Shown here: in pieces, positions 32,701 to 40,292 of the stretch
Layout: each line of letters begins with the position of its first letter
Numbering within the stretch: position 1 is the stretch's first letter
From: Veillonella sp. 3310
GTDB taxonomy: Bacteria; Bacillota; Negativicutes; Veillonellales; Veillonellaceae
DNA: 64,000 nt
Direction: 5' to 3'
Assembly: GCF_003999875.1 (NCBI RefSeq)
Contig: NZ_RQVJ01000001.1
Location: 124,001 to 188,000 of the forward strand
Notes under the pieces: generated by a model
What the model saw: the letters and a program-made list of their open reading frames with translations, nothing else
Database searches by the model: none
What the model was told of the DNA's origin: nothing
Translations under genes and position numbers: made by a program

Positions 32701-35036
32701 TGGCACATGATGGTTCTGAGCATGCACAATCTTTATATACAAGTTCAGCTTATGTAGATACTGGAGCATATAACTTTAAAGATAATGCTGAACATGGTCT
32801 TGAACAACGCATTCGTTTTGGTGTGGATGCTAAAATTAATGATCATACTAATGTGAAAGTTCTTGCTAGTGCAAGCGGAAATCATTCAGTTGATACAGCT
32901 AGTACGACTGTACATTCTAAAGGTTTAAACAAACAACGACTAGATGCTTTAGATGTTACAAGTTCTGGTGGACGTTGGGACTTTTCAGTAGGTCGATTAT
33001 CAGAAAAAATGGGTACAACTGGATATTGGTTTAATAAAACATTTGATGGTTTGCGTGCAGTTTGGACAGATCAACGGAATCAATTCCGTGCAGGAGTAGG
33101 TTCTTTTAAATCTAGTACTGGTATTACGGACTCCGCTTATAATCATAGCGAATATGATACATTCTTTAGAGCTCCTACTATGGAAGAGTTTATTGGTTTA
33201 TACACTTCTTTATTTAATAACACATCCGGTGCAATGTACAAGAGTGGAAAGGATGCGGATGGAACACCTATTAAAGAGGTAGATGGACAAAAAGTTCCGA
33301 GTGAAGGTTCTGCTATGGATATATATCGTAAGCTTTATAAAGGGAAGAATAATAATATTTACTTTATGGAACAATTAAGTGAAGTAGATAGAGATATGGC
33401 AACTGCATCCGAAGAAGAAAGAAATGCTAAAAAGATTGAAATTATTCGACATATGGGTGAAATTCTTGGTAAAGCATATCCAGATTTACTAAATAATAGG
33501 AACATTGCCTACAGTCTTGCAAAAGAACCAGATAGTGTAAAAGTAATTTATGAATTAGAAGATGAATCTGGAAATAAAGTATATTTAAAAACTCCATTAG
33601 ATACATACAGTCCATATATTGGAAATCCTGCATTAATGAAAAAAGAAATGATTGACATTAATGTTAGAGAAAAAACAGAGGTAAATAAAAAATTTGCTAA
33701 GCCATTATCTGATTTAGCTTTGTTAGACGCTAATTATATTGATGCACATAGAAAAGAATTGGAAGAAGGATATATTGCGGCTGCCAATTGGGTTGCTAAA
33801 AATAATTGGTATGATTTATATGTTTATGATAAAGAAGCCAAAAATAAACAGCTAAATGCAAAAGGCGAGTATGGAAATTTTGACTATGAGGTGTATAAGC
33901 TAGAAAATGGCGAGTATAAACAACTTTCTGAAGCTGAACAAGATGCATTAACGACACCGATACCAAAATATAAATTTAATGGTATGAAAAAAATCTTCAA
34001 GGAAGAATATGATAGAACGCTTTATAAATCAGTAATGAAAGATGTAGATATTATTGGAGTGTTGAAAGAAGCGAACTTTAATACAACTGAGGATGCAGAT
34101 TACGCTGAAGGAAGATTACCTAAAATTGCTAAACAATATCTGGTGGATTTAAAATCTGCAGTGCAAGACTCAGAAACTGGAAACACTTTACCGAGAGAAG
34201 CCTTAGAAAAAGTAATTGGAAAACCAATTCAAGTAACTGGATTAACGTTGCAACGAGATACAATTCCAGCTATTGATAAAGCAATTTTTGCACAATACAA
34301 AACAAAACTTAATAATAAATTAGGAGTTCAAGCATGGTTTTTACATTCCTTAAATGATAAAAATGTTGATTTTAAATCAGGCTTTATGGAAGCGGAGAAA
34401 AAAACAATCCGAGTACAAACTGGTACTGGACCAGTAAAGTATGATGAAGATGGATTTGAAATACCAGGCGATCCTATTTATGAAGATAAAACTATTGAAG
34501 TTACAAATCCTATCAATCATACTTATACGTCTAACAAATTAGCAAATGTATTCGCTGTTGGTCTACAGTATCAATTAGGTAATTCTGCATTGTTATCCGT
34601 AGACTACGGTCAAAACCGCACTGACTTTGGTCGTTACATGAATGGTCATACAAATTACGAACACACACCAGGTACTGCTGATTTCAGATTAAAAGGTCAC
34701 TCCATGGGCGGCACTCCACACTTCTGGACAGCTCGTCTTGATCTTGGACAATCTGATTTCACAAGACCTGGTAGCTGGAATGCCTTTGTGGATTACAAAT
34801 ACTTCGCTCACGGTTCCTTCTTCGGTGGTAATGGCACTGGTGCAGTACCAGATCGCTACTTAGATGGTATCCGTAGCTTTACATTGGGTGGTGGCTATGT
34901 TCCTCGCAAAGACTTCTTGGTAGAAGCATTCTACACATTCGATGCAAAAGGTATTGGACAACGTGATACTTTATACGGTGGAGAAAACTTTAAATTAGGT
35001 AACTACACTCGCATTCAAGGTACTTACAAGTTCTAA
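29796..35036 (+). CDS. Giant TonB-dependent receptor fused to a C-terminal porin-like barrel (2)
   Basis: A 1746-residue paralogue of the preceding gene with the same architecture. Signal peptide 1-35 is followed by probable TonB box VYVTA (39-43) and plug (about 50-170, SIRGAEARHTLILVDGQ, GSASAKYGSDAIGG). The first barrel ends near residue 893 (YRFGVNLKFG). The linker leads to a porin-like domain from about 957 (FIGDYRARLMAHDG) to the terminal Phe, with a helical insertion at about 1121-1485. Similarity to the first receptor is very high in the plug and in the last 130 residues, and low in the outer loops and the insertion. The middle of the gene is visibly more AT-rich than its last 500 bp. 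A hairpin lies about 100 bp after the stop. Confidence 0.85.
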   Translation: MTTNRRKQQKYFMISCAIATWIALPGLMYSNSVQAEGAVYVTADRAHEEAKYNSQQVSIITKKDIEQKQAKSVEDIIFTESGVSKTVDSMGRVGVSIRGAEARHTLILVDGQAVLGDLAKFSGAADEVMRLGTENVERIEIVQGSASAKYGSDAIGGVVNIITKKAAKKPTIQINGEGSRAKGGETGYGNTNFFLRADSGQMGKVRVAISGSKRDVMPVLGTKARRDTGDTLEGDFKPNALRYYGTTDDIGFNATYDINQNHNIQLRLDRFTEDLVRDVKNTTSPMEPQRHFKRDSNRNTMNAIWNGRSGVSDWKLELNHSRINENDVSLVDYSGRSKYEGKNELKYIDDIDHRQTDIRFNANSAIGDKHTLSWGFANTKETGSGSRLKNSPITRTKYIDPFNYSKDLLVAGVDRLQRKAGDNSLRVWSHVHDFKISFDKNNKPFYDQNYEYYGSKNSDEEPDITYEDYLKYDLDKYSFIDPDENPEFNERYAKNGVTKDVFDRIVSFTRKLKKENTGDEFSRDYYLYRSYFQKGESLDPKIHEKAPTFNGVKFLDKYRERDQRVTEGEGSIRKQNFYLSDSWQVNKDLLVQPTIRFDKSSLFGSHVSWNLGATYNVNSNAHRRLKANIGTGYAEPGMGELWYSWQMFDSTPLGVGYSKMGWYWIGNPNLKPETSRNIDLSFEGEGKNDYARIGLFQNRIHNYMSVYFTGSLLDWAPRLSKDDKWMRAPDLVYSFKNIGKAQITGLQLEWKHKFGSKWSSRFGLTRLQALNKSDPTMPRHLLDRPTNKIDFGVTFETNKWNAQVWADYYHKMLDSNTLEGKSNYWNGSIDSDSRIFNKTNIYEEKSYGIWNAMVQRKFDKDSIVYFGVNNIFNHRDDDRATQARVYRFGVNLKFGAGGDSKAQDAKVQNPVLTNGINGTTPITKVHVDKAIATVNGDDMGREHQFLERPFDAKKEKGIEFIGDYRARLMAHDGSEHAQSLYTSSAYVDTGAYNFKDNAEHGLEQRIRFGVDAKINDHTNVKVLASASGNHSVDTASTTVHSKGLNKQRLDALDVTSSGGRWDFSVGRLSEKMGTTGYWFNKTFDGLRAVWTDQRNQFRAGVGSFKSSTGITDSAYNHSEYDTFFRAPTMEEFIGLYTSLFNNTSGAMYKSGKDADGTPIKEVDGQKVPSEGSAMDIYRKLYKGKNNNIYFMEQLSEVDRDMATASEEERNAKKIEIIRHMGEILGKAYPDLLNNRNIAYSLAKEPDSVKVIYELEDESGNKVYLKTPLDTYSPYIGNPALMKKEMIDINVREKTEVNKKFAKPLSDLALLDANYIDAHRKELEEGYIAAANWVAKNNWYDLYVYDKEAKNKQLNAKGEYGNFDYEVYKLENGEYKQLSEAEQDALTTPIPKYKFNGMKKIFKEEYDRTLYKSVMKDVDIIGVLKEANFNTTEDADYAEGRLPKIAKQYLVDLKSAVQDSETGNTLPREALEKVIGKPIQVTGLTLQRDTIPAIDKAIFAQYKTKLNNKLGVQAWFLHSLNDKNVDFKSGFMEAEKKTIRVQTGTGPVKYDEDGFEIPGDPIYEDKTIEVTNPINHTYTSNKLANVFAVGLQYQLGNSALLSVDYGQNRTDFGRYMNGHTNYEHTPGTADFRLKGHSMGGTPHFWTARLDLGQSDFTRPGSWNAFVDYKYFAHGSFFGGNGTGAVPDRYLDGIRSFTLGGGYVPRKDFLVEAFYTFDAKGIGQRDTLYGGENFKLGNYTRIQGTYKF

Positions 35037-35130
35037 TACATAAGAATACAAGTTTTTATAGGCTTTGTCGCTATATACATGTCTTATAACACATGACACT
35101 AGACTAGCATTAAGAACATAAGAATATACT

Positions 35131-35168
35131 ATAGAGGATAGTTAACAGTGCAAGTTAGCTATCCTCTA
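35131..35168 (+). terminator. Hairpin downstream of second giant receptor
   Basis: A 16-bp stem with one G:U pair (35131-35146 with 35153-35168), but no T-tract after it. It is likely an mRNA 3'-end hairpin or weak terminator. Confidence 0.6.
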
Positions 35169-35409
35169 TTGACATGCTCTGTGCGATAGTATGGGAATAT
35201 AAGACTGTGCCTATCTATTGGTAAGGATTATTCTTTGCTCATTCAACATTACATTAAGATAAAAGATTGCATTGGAATGCAATCTTATGTCAAAATATAG
35301 AGAAGTTTGCATCCTAATGTATTTTTTGAAATAACAATACCTTGTATGAGGCAATTGAAAAAATGTGCTGTAATGGATGTGGGAATATGTATTTTTTAAT
35401 ATATTTTTG

Positions 35410-35438
35410 TTGATGAAACAATAATAAAGTGAGATAAT
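35410..35438 (+). promoter_or_regulatory. Promoter for the 54-aa/GNAT gene pair
   Basis: TTGATG (35410-35415) and GATAAT (35433-35438) are separated by 17 bp. It lies 37 nt before the first start codon. Good match to sigma-70. Confidence 0.6.
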
Positions 35439-35475
35439 ATACATGTAGATTGTAGTTTATCAGAAGGAGGTATTT

Positions 35476-35640
35476 ATGGCGACATCAAGTTTTTTAACAG
35501 AATTTAAGTTTGATGAAATAGCAACGAATAAAATTTCTAAAATATTTGATGAAAATAAAAAATTGAATATTCCTTCAGATTTTGAGGTTGAAAGTATAAG
35601 TAAAGAGGATATTCCAAAATTTTTGAATATGGAGGAATAA
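35476..35640 (+). CDS. 54-residue protein, putative antitoxin partner of GNAT protein
   Basis: An ATG after a strong AAGGAGG starts a 54-codon frame (MATSSFLTEFKFDE...PKFLNMEE) whose TAA directly abuts the ATG of the next gene. It is acidic and helical, with no recognised domain and no DNA-binding motif that I can name. Its size, promoter, and 0-bp spacing to a GNAT-fold gene resemble antitoxin genes of GNAT toxin-antitoxin pairs, but its own DNA-binding domain is not evident. Role inferred from context. Confidence 0.6.
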   Translation: MATSSFLTEFKFDEIATNKISKIFDENKKLNIPSDFEVESISKEDIPKFLNMEE

Positions 35641-36192
35641 ATGAAATATAAGCTTCTACAATTATGTGATATTATATCTGATAAAAATGTATGCGAGAAT
35701 TTGGTTAATAGATTCTCGTGTCCGATTAATGCTGATGTGGAAAATTTTTTGAAAGATAAAGCTGCTGAATATGAAAGAAAAAATTTGTCTCGTACATATT
35801 TTGTTTTCTATGATGATGGTGATACACATATATTAGTGGGGTACTTTTCATTAGCTCTAATTACTATAGATGTGTCGTCTAATGTTTCTCGTAGTATTAT
35901 TAGAAAGATTTCTGGTAACGAGGGAAAAAAACAGTGCGTAGCCTTATTACTAGGACAGTTAGGAAAAAATCATAAAGATGATGTTCATCGAAAAAAGCTG
36001 ATAACGGGAAAACAATTATTAGGTATAGCTCAAAAAATTATAAGGGATATTCAATATAAAATTGGTGGAAGAACGTTATTGGTAGAATGCAAAGATTGCA
36101 GTGCTTTACGTAATTTCTATGAAGAATGTGGATTTAAACTAGTGAATAAAAGTTTAAATGAAGACTTGCTTAGGTATTTTATATCCATTTAA
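35641..36192 (+). CDS. GNAT-fold acetyltransferase, possibly the toxin of a TA pair
   Basis: A 183-residue protein. The middle (about 53-80) reads YFVFYDDGDTHILVGYFSLAL, a GNAT strand arrangement. The C-terminal FYEECGFKLVN (about 159-169) is the usual last GNAT motif. An acetyl-CoA loop of the R/Q-x-x-G-x-G/A type is not clear; GKQLLGIAQKIIRD (about 123-136) is the likely equivalent region. Similar two-gene units occur on phages and plasmids, and some GNAT toxins acetylate aminoacyl-tRNA. The RBS lies inside the end of the upstream 54-aa gene, so translation is coupled. Confidence 0.65.
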   Translation: MKYKLLQLCDIISDKNVCENLVNRFSCPINADVENFLKDKAAEYERKNLSRTYFVFYDDGDTHILVGYFSLALITIDVSSNVSRSIIRKISGNEGKKQCVALLLGQLGKNHKDDVHRKKLITGKQLLGIAQKIIRDIQYKIGGRTLLVECKDCSALRNFYEECGFKLVNKSLNEDLLRYFISI

Positions 36193-36363
36193 GAAGCATC
36201 ATATATATGATGATATACAGACTGATTTGTATATCATCATTTTTTATAGTTAAGTTTGAAAGGGAGAATAACAATATACTGAGTGAATTGGAAAAATGCA
36301 CATCTTAAGATACAATTAACAATAAGTTAGTTTGTTAGTATATATTAAATATAGGGGTGACAA

Positions 36364-36783
36364 GTGAAAGAAGAAACAACAAAAGAAGTACAAGAATCAA
36401 CGGGTGTGATTCGTTATGTTTGGATTGCATTAGGTGCTATAAGCTTTGGTTTAGGATCGTTGGGAATTGTATTGCCATTATTGCCAACGGTACCATTCTA
36501 TTTATTTGCCGTATTTTGTTTTGCTAGAGGTTCTAAACGATTCCATGAGAAGTTTGTAAATTCTAAGCTGTATGCAAACTATGTGGAACCGTTTAAAAAT
36601 AAAAGTGGCGTGCCACTTCGTACTAAGATTAATATTTTAGTGTCTGTGTCTATTTTATTGGGTATTGGTGCTTATAGCATGCGCAATATGCAAATAGCCT
36701 TATATGTTATGGGCGCAGTATGGATAGGTCATGTCATTGCCCTTGCGTTTATTGTGAAAACAGCACCAGCAGAAGCTAAATAG
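36364..36783 (+). CDS. DUF454 (YbaN-like) inner-membrane protein
   Basis: 139 residues with three or four membrane helices. The family signature ALGAISFGLGSLGIVLPLLPTVPFYLFAVFCFARGS (starting about residue 22) is unmistakable. The function of the DUF454 family is not established. The start is GTG with AGGGGTG upstream. It is monocistronic, with its own terminator. Confidence 0.85.
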   Translation: MKEETTKEVQESTGVIRYVWIALGAISFGLGSLGIVLPLLPTVPFYLFAVFCFARGSKRFHEKFVNSKLYANYVEPFKNKSGVPLRTKINILVSVSILLGIGAYSMRNMQIALYVMGAVWIGHVIALAFIVKTAPAEAK

Positions 36784-36823
36784 AAATCTGATTGATATAC
36801 ATAGCATTAATCAATTGAAATAT

Positions 36824-36869
36824 AAAAGAGCCAGATTATGAAGTGAAAGACTTCATAATTTGGCTTTTA
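36824..36869 (+). terminator. Terminator after DUF454 gene
   Basis: A 16-bp stem with one G:U pair (36829-36844 with 36850-36865), GAAAG loop, A-rich 5' flank and TTTTA 3' flank. Confidence 0.85.
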
Positions 36870-36928
36870 TTATAGGGGCAACATGTGGTATAGTGTTGTC
36901 AAAATACTGCATTCATAAGGAGATATAG

Positions 36929-37684
36929 ATGACTAAAAAACTAACATATAATCCAATACAAATTAATACCTGTGCCATTTGCGTTCCTATTGTAGGACCG
37001 ACGGTAGAAGATATACTTTCACAGGTACAAGAGGCGGTGCAAGCAAAGGTGGACCTTATTGAGTTGCGCGCAGATATGTGGATGAAGGGTTCTCATCTAC
37101 CTGAAGAAGAGTACATACCAACAATACTTAACTTAGTAAAAGAAGTGCATGCCAAATATGAAAAAATGCCGATATTGTTTACATGGCGCACATTAGCTGA
37201 GGGTGGAGAAACGTCCTTAAGTGACAAGAATTACTCTAACCTATTACAAGCAATTGTGGATCAAAATGTAGTACATGCTGTGGATGTGGAATTATTTGCC
37301 TATACAGATAGAATCGGTCAAATTATCAAAGAAGCTCATCATCAAAACATACAAACAGTGATGAGTTATCATAACTTTCAAAGTACACCGAAACTAGAAA
37401 TACTGCATGGCTATGCAGAACGTATGATATCTGCAGGAGCCTCAGTAATTAAGTTTGCTTTGATGCCAACAACGAGTGATGATGTACTTTCAGTATTACA
37501 ATTTACAAGAGAATTAACGGAACGGTATCCACAGTTGCCACGGATTACCATGTCTATGGGACAATTAGGACAGATGACACGGACCTGTGGCAATGTATTT
37601 GGTAATTGTTTGACCTTTGGCACACTAGGGCAAGCATCGGCACCGGGTCAGGTAGACGTTAATTTATTACAACAATTATTGTAA
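36929..37684 (+). CDS. aroD: 3-dehydroquinate dehydratase, type I
   Basis: The third step of the shikimate pathway, through a Schiff base. It has 251 residues. The catalytic histidine is H148 in MSYHNF and the Schiff-base lysine K175 in VIKFALMP. The N-terminal VDLIELRADMW and C-terminal FGNCLTFGTLGQASAPGQ are family motifs. It precedes the trp operon, which depends on chorismate from this pathway, but the T-box leader lies between them, so regulation is separate. Confidence 0.95.
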   Translation: MTKKLTYNPIQINTCAICVPIVGPTVEDILSQVQEAVQAKVDLIELRADMWMKGSHLPEEEYIPTILNLVKEVHAKYEKMPILFTWRTLAEGGETSLSDKNYSNLLQAIVDQNVVHAVDVELFAYTDRIGQIIKEAHHQNIQTVMSYHNFQSTPKLEILHGYAERMISAGASVIKFALMPTTSDDVLSVLQFTRELTERYPQLPRITMSMGQLGQMTRTCGNVFGNCLTFGTLGQASAPGQVDVNLLQQLL

Positions 37685-37924
37685 CCTATATGTCCATTGC
37701 ACGTTAGTATTCTATTATATAATGTATTAATGCAAATAAAAGTGTATATTACTTCATCGGTAGATAGGGACAGGGCATGGTAGGTTACAGTACATGTATA
37801 GAAATAGTTTGGGTAGAAACACTATTTCCTATATAAATACAAGTATATTGTCAATTTATAATAGACAAATGTTTTTTGTTGTGGTAGTATAGTTACATAA
37901 TTTAATACTCGCCTAATAAACCGA
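37685..37924 (+). other. Spacer between aroD and the T-box
   Basis: 240 bp with no gene. It holds an imperfect hairpin (about 37801-37828, GAAATAG...CTATTTC) that may end aroD transcripts, and a short inverted repeat TTGTC...GACAA (37849-37869). The promoter of the trp leader must lie here, but I could not assign its hexamers with confidence. Confidence 0.4.
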
Positions 37925-38220
37925 TGAGGTGGAGGTAAAAATAGAACGTGCACTTCCAGAGAGTGGGGGTAGCTGAGAGCCCCGCAGAACGCAGTCTATT
38001 AAATGGACCACCGAGGGTATGGGGAACGGACAATACGTCTTAGTATAGCATAACGTGTCATGAGCGTTAATCGTGAGGGATATGATAGTATCCTGCAAAG
38101 GGGAATGCATGCATTCAAACAAGGTGGTACCGCGATTTATATGAATCTTTCTGCTCAGTAGTGCAGTTATTTGGCATATGAACTCGTCCTTGACAGTTAC
38201 GTCTAGGGCGAGTTTTTTTA
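37925..38220 (+). ncRNA. T-box riboswitch (tryptophan) controlling the trp operon
   Basis: Stem I features include AGAGAGTGGGGGTAGCTGAGAGCCCC from 37972. The most likely specifier codon is TGG (Trp) at 38004-38006. The T-box sequence AAGGTGGTACCGCG is at 38121-38134. The terminator is AACTCGTCC/GGGCGAGTT (38181-38189 with 38206-38214) plus a T-run. Uncharged tRNA-Trp would stabilise the antiterminator and turn on trpE. The tRNA-end-binding bulge reads UGGU, which pairs best with an A discriminator; bacterial tRNA-Trp usually has G, giving a G:U wobble. Confidence 0.92.
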
Positions 38221-38234
38221 TTGCAGGAGGACTT

Positions 38235-39698
38235 ATGAAACCATCATTAGAAACGGTAAAGCAATTAGGACAAGGCTATGATATCGTACCGGTCTATGTA
38301 GAATTATTATCGGATATACGCACACCTATTTCTGTACTGAAAGCTTTAAAAAAGGTGAGCGCTCATACATTCTTATTGGAAAGTGCAGATAACACCCATC
38401 ACTGGGGGCGATATTCCTTCTTAGGATATAATCCATTGTTGGAAGTAACATGCAAAAATCATACTATGACGATCAAGGGCGATATGACACGTACTTTCAC
38501 ATGCCATAACCCTGCGGAAGAGATTCGAAATATATTGGGTCAATATAAAAGCCCTAGGGTAGAAGAATTGCCAACTTTTACAGGTGGGTTTGTAGGATAC
38601 TTTGCCTATGAATACATTCGATACTTAGAACCTACCTTGGAGCAACACATCAGTGATACAGACACGAGCATGGTTAACGATGTGGACCTTATGCTCTTTG
38701 ATAAAGTCATTGCGTTCGACCATTATAAAAATAAAATCTATATCATCGGTCATGTACGTACAGACGATATTGAACGTAATTACGAGCGTACCCAATTGGA
38801 ATTGCAAGCCTTAGCAGACCTAGTGAAAGAAGGCGAAGAGGCTCAAATCGAGCGAGGTGTATTAGAAAGTGAATTCACCTCGGAGTTTACTTCCGAAGAA
38901 TACCAAGAAGTAGTACGAAAAACACAACATTACATCACGGAAGGAGATATCTTTCAAGCCGTCGTATCCAATCGTAGAGAAGCAAAATTCAAAGGAAGTT
39001 TACTCAATGCTTATCGTGTACTAAGAACGATGAATCCATCTCCGTATATGTTCTATATGAGTGGTAAGTCTGTAGAATTAACGGGAGCTTCACCGGAAAC
39101 ATTGGTGAAATTGCAAGATAGAAGCGTCTATACATTCCCAATTGCGGGTACACTGCCACGGGGCAAGAATGAAGAGGAAGATAGATCGCAAGAGGCTAAG
39201 TTAAGCAAAGATGAAAAAGAATTAGCAGAACATAATATGCTCGTCGATTTAGGACGTAACGACATTGGTAAAGTCTGTGAGTTCGGGTCCGTCCAAGTAG
39301 AAGCGTTACATCAATTACAACGGTTCTCTCACGTGATTCATTTAACGAGTACTGTGAAAGGAACATTGCGAGAAGAGTTTGATGCTTTAGATGCTATCGG
39401 TGCTACTTTACCGGCAGGCACTTTATCGGGGGCTCCTAAAATTCGTGCCATTCAGATTCTACAAGAATTAGAGAAAAGTCCTCGTGGTGTCTACGGTGGT
39501 GCTGTAGGATACTTAGATTTCTCCGGCAATATGGATGTATGTATTGGCATCCGCATGGCCATGGCGAAAGAAGGACGGGTCTTTGTTCGTTCCGGTGGTG
39601 GCATTGTACGAGATAGTGTTCCAGTAAATGAATACAATGAAACTATCCACAAAGCACAATCTATGGTAACAGCCATCACATTGGCACAGGAGGTGTAA
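38235..39698 (+). CDS. trpE: Anthranilate synthase component I
   Basis: Converts chorismate to anthranilate using ammonia from TrpG. It has 487 residues from the ATG at 38235, which follows AGGAGG; an in-frame ATG at 38178 lies inside the T-box terminator and is rejected. The chorismate-binding domain includes VSNRREAKF, ELTGASPETLV, HNMLVDLGRNDIGKV and the C-terminal VRSGGGIVRDSVP. A LLESAD motif near residue 50 is the expected tryptophan feedback site. First gene of trpEGD(CF)BA. Confidence 0.96.
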   Translation: MKPSLETVKQLGQGYDIVPVYVELLSDIRTPISVLKALKKVSAHTFLLESADNTHHWGRYSFLGYNPLLEVTCKNHTMTIKGDMTRTFTCHNPAEEIRNILGQYKSPRVEELPTFTGGFVGYFAYEYIRYLEPTLEQHISDTDTSMVNDVDLMLFDKVIAFDHYKNKIYIIGHVRTDDIERNYERTQLELQALADLVKEGEEAQIERGVLESEFTSEFTSEEYQEVVRKTQHYITEGDIFQAVVSNRREAKFKGSLLNAYRVLRTMNPSPYMFYMSGKSVELTGASPETLVKLQDRSVYTFPIAGTLPRGKNEEEDRSQEAKLSKDEKELAEHNMLVDLGRNDIGKVCEFGSVQVEALHQLQRFSHVIHLTSTVKGTLREEFDALDAIGATLPAGTLSGAPKIRAIQILQELEKSPRGVYGGAVGYLDFSGNMDVCIGIRMAMAKEGRVFVRSGGGIVRDSVPVNEYNETIHKAQSMVTAITLAQEV

Positions 39699-39699
39699 T

Positions 39700-40278
39700 A
39701 TGGTATTACTTATCGATCATTACGATAGTTTTTCTTTCAATATTTATCAATTAATTGGCTCGCTAGTAAAAGATATTAAGGTCATCCGCAGTGATGAAAT
39801 GACAGTGAAAGAAATTCAAGAGCTTTCACCTGACTGTGTCATCCTTTCACCAGGAACGGGTCGACCAAAGGATGCAGGTGTGTATGAAGAATTGCTTGAA
39901 ACATGCCAAGGTGAGTTTCCTATTTTGGGCATTTGTTTGGGCCATCAGGCCATGGGCGAAGTGTTCGGAGCCACTGTAGGATATGCGAAAGAAGTCATGC
40001 ACGGCAAACAAAGCGTAGCTACCCAATGTTATCCATCCATATTATGGAAAGATATTCCTCAAGAGTTCCCCGTAGCACGGTATCATTCCTTAGCAGTTCT
40101 AGAAGATACCCTAGGAGATGAACTAGTGGTAACGGCTCGTACGGAAGACGGAGAAATTATGGCTATGGAACATAGAACGCATCCGATTTACGGAGTACAA
40201 TTCCATCCAGAGTCTATTTTGACACCGCAAGGAACGCAAATGGTTAAGAATTTCTTGGAACATCATAAGATTATATAA
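39700..40278 (+). CDS. trpG: Anthranilate synthase component II (glutamine amidotransferase)
   Basis: A class I glutamine amidotransferase supplying ammonia to TrpE. It has 192 residues. The nucleophile Cys is in GICLGHQAMGE (near residue 80), with the His-Glu pair in QFHPESILT. It starts 1 bp after the trpE stop with AGGAGG just upstream. It is not fused to TrpD here. Confidence 0.95.
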   Translation: MVLLIDHYDSFSFNIYQLIGSLVKDIKVIRSDEMTVKEIQELSPDCVILSPGTGRPKDAGVYEELLETCQGEFPILGICLGHQAMGEVFGATVGYAKEVMHGKQSVATQCYPSILWKDIPQEFPVARYHSLAVLEDTLGDELVVTARTEDGEIMAMEHRTHPIYGVQFHPESILTPQGTQMVKNFLEHHKII

Positions 40279-40292
40279 GGGAGAGATAGAGT

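Larger units (their letters stand above)
35037..35475. other. Intergenic region after second giant receptor
   Basis: 439 bp without a credible gene. It contains a 16-bp hairpin (35131-35168), a near-perfect palindrome AAGATTGCATT-GG-AATGCAATCTT (35263-35286) of unknown role, and a promoter for the 54-aa/GNAT pair (35410-35438). A stretch near 35355-35385 (TTGAAAAAATG...ATGGATGTG) weakly recalls the receptor promoter element. Confidence 0.5.

Noticed and set aside
35263-35286. Near-perfect palindrome as transposon end or attachment site
   Set aside because: It occurs once, with no target duplication, partner copy or recombinase gene nearby. It is left as an unexplained hairpin.
38178-38234. 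Upstream in-frame start for trpE
   Set aside because: It lies inside the T-box terminator hairpin; the ATG at 38235 has a strong RBS and gives a normal TrpE N-terminus.
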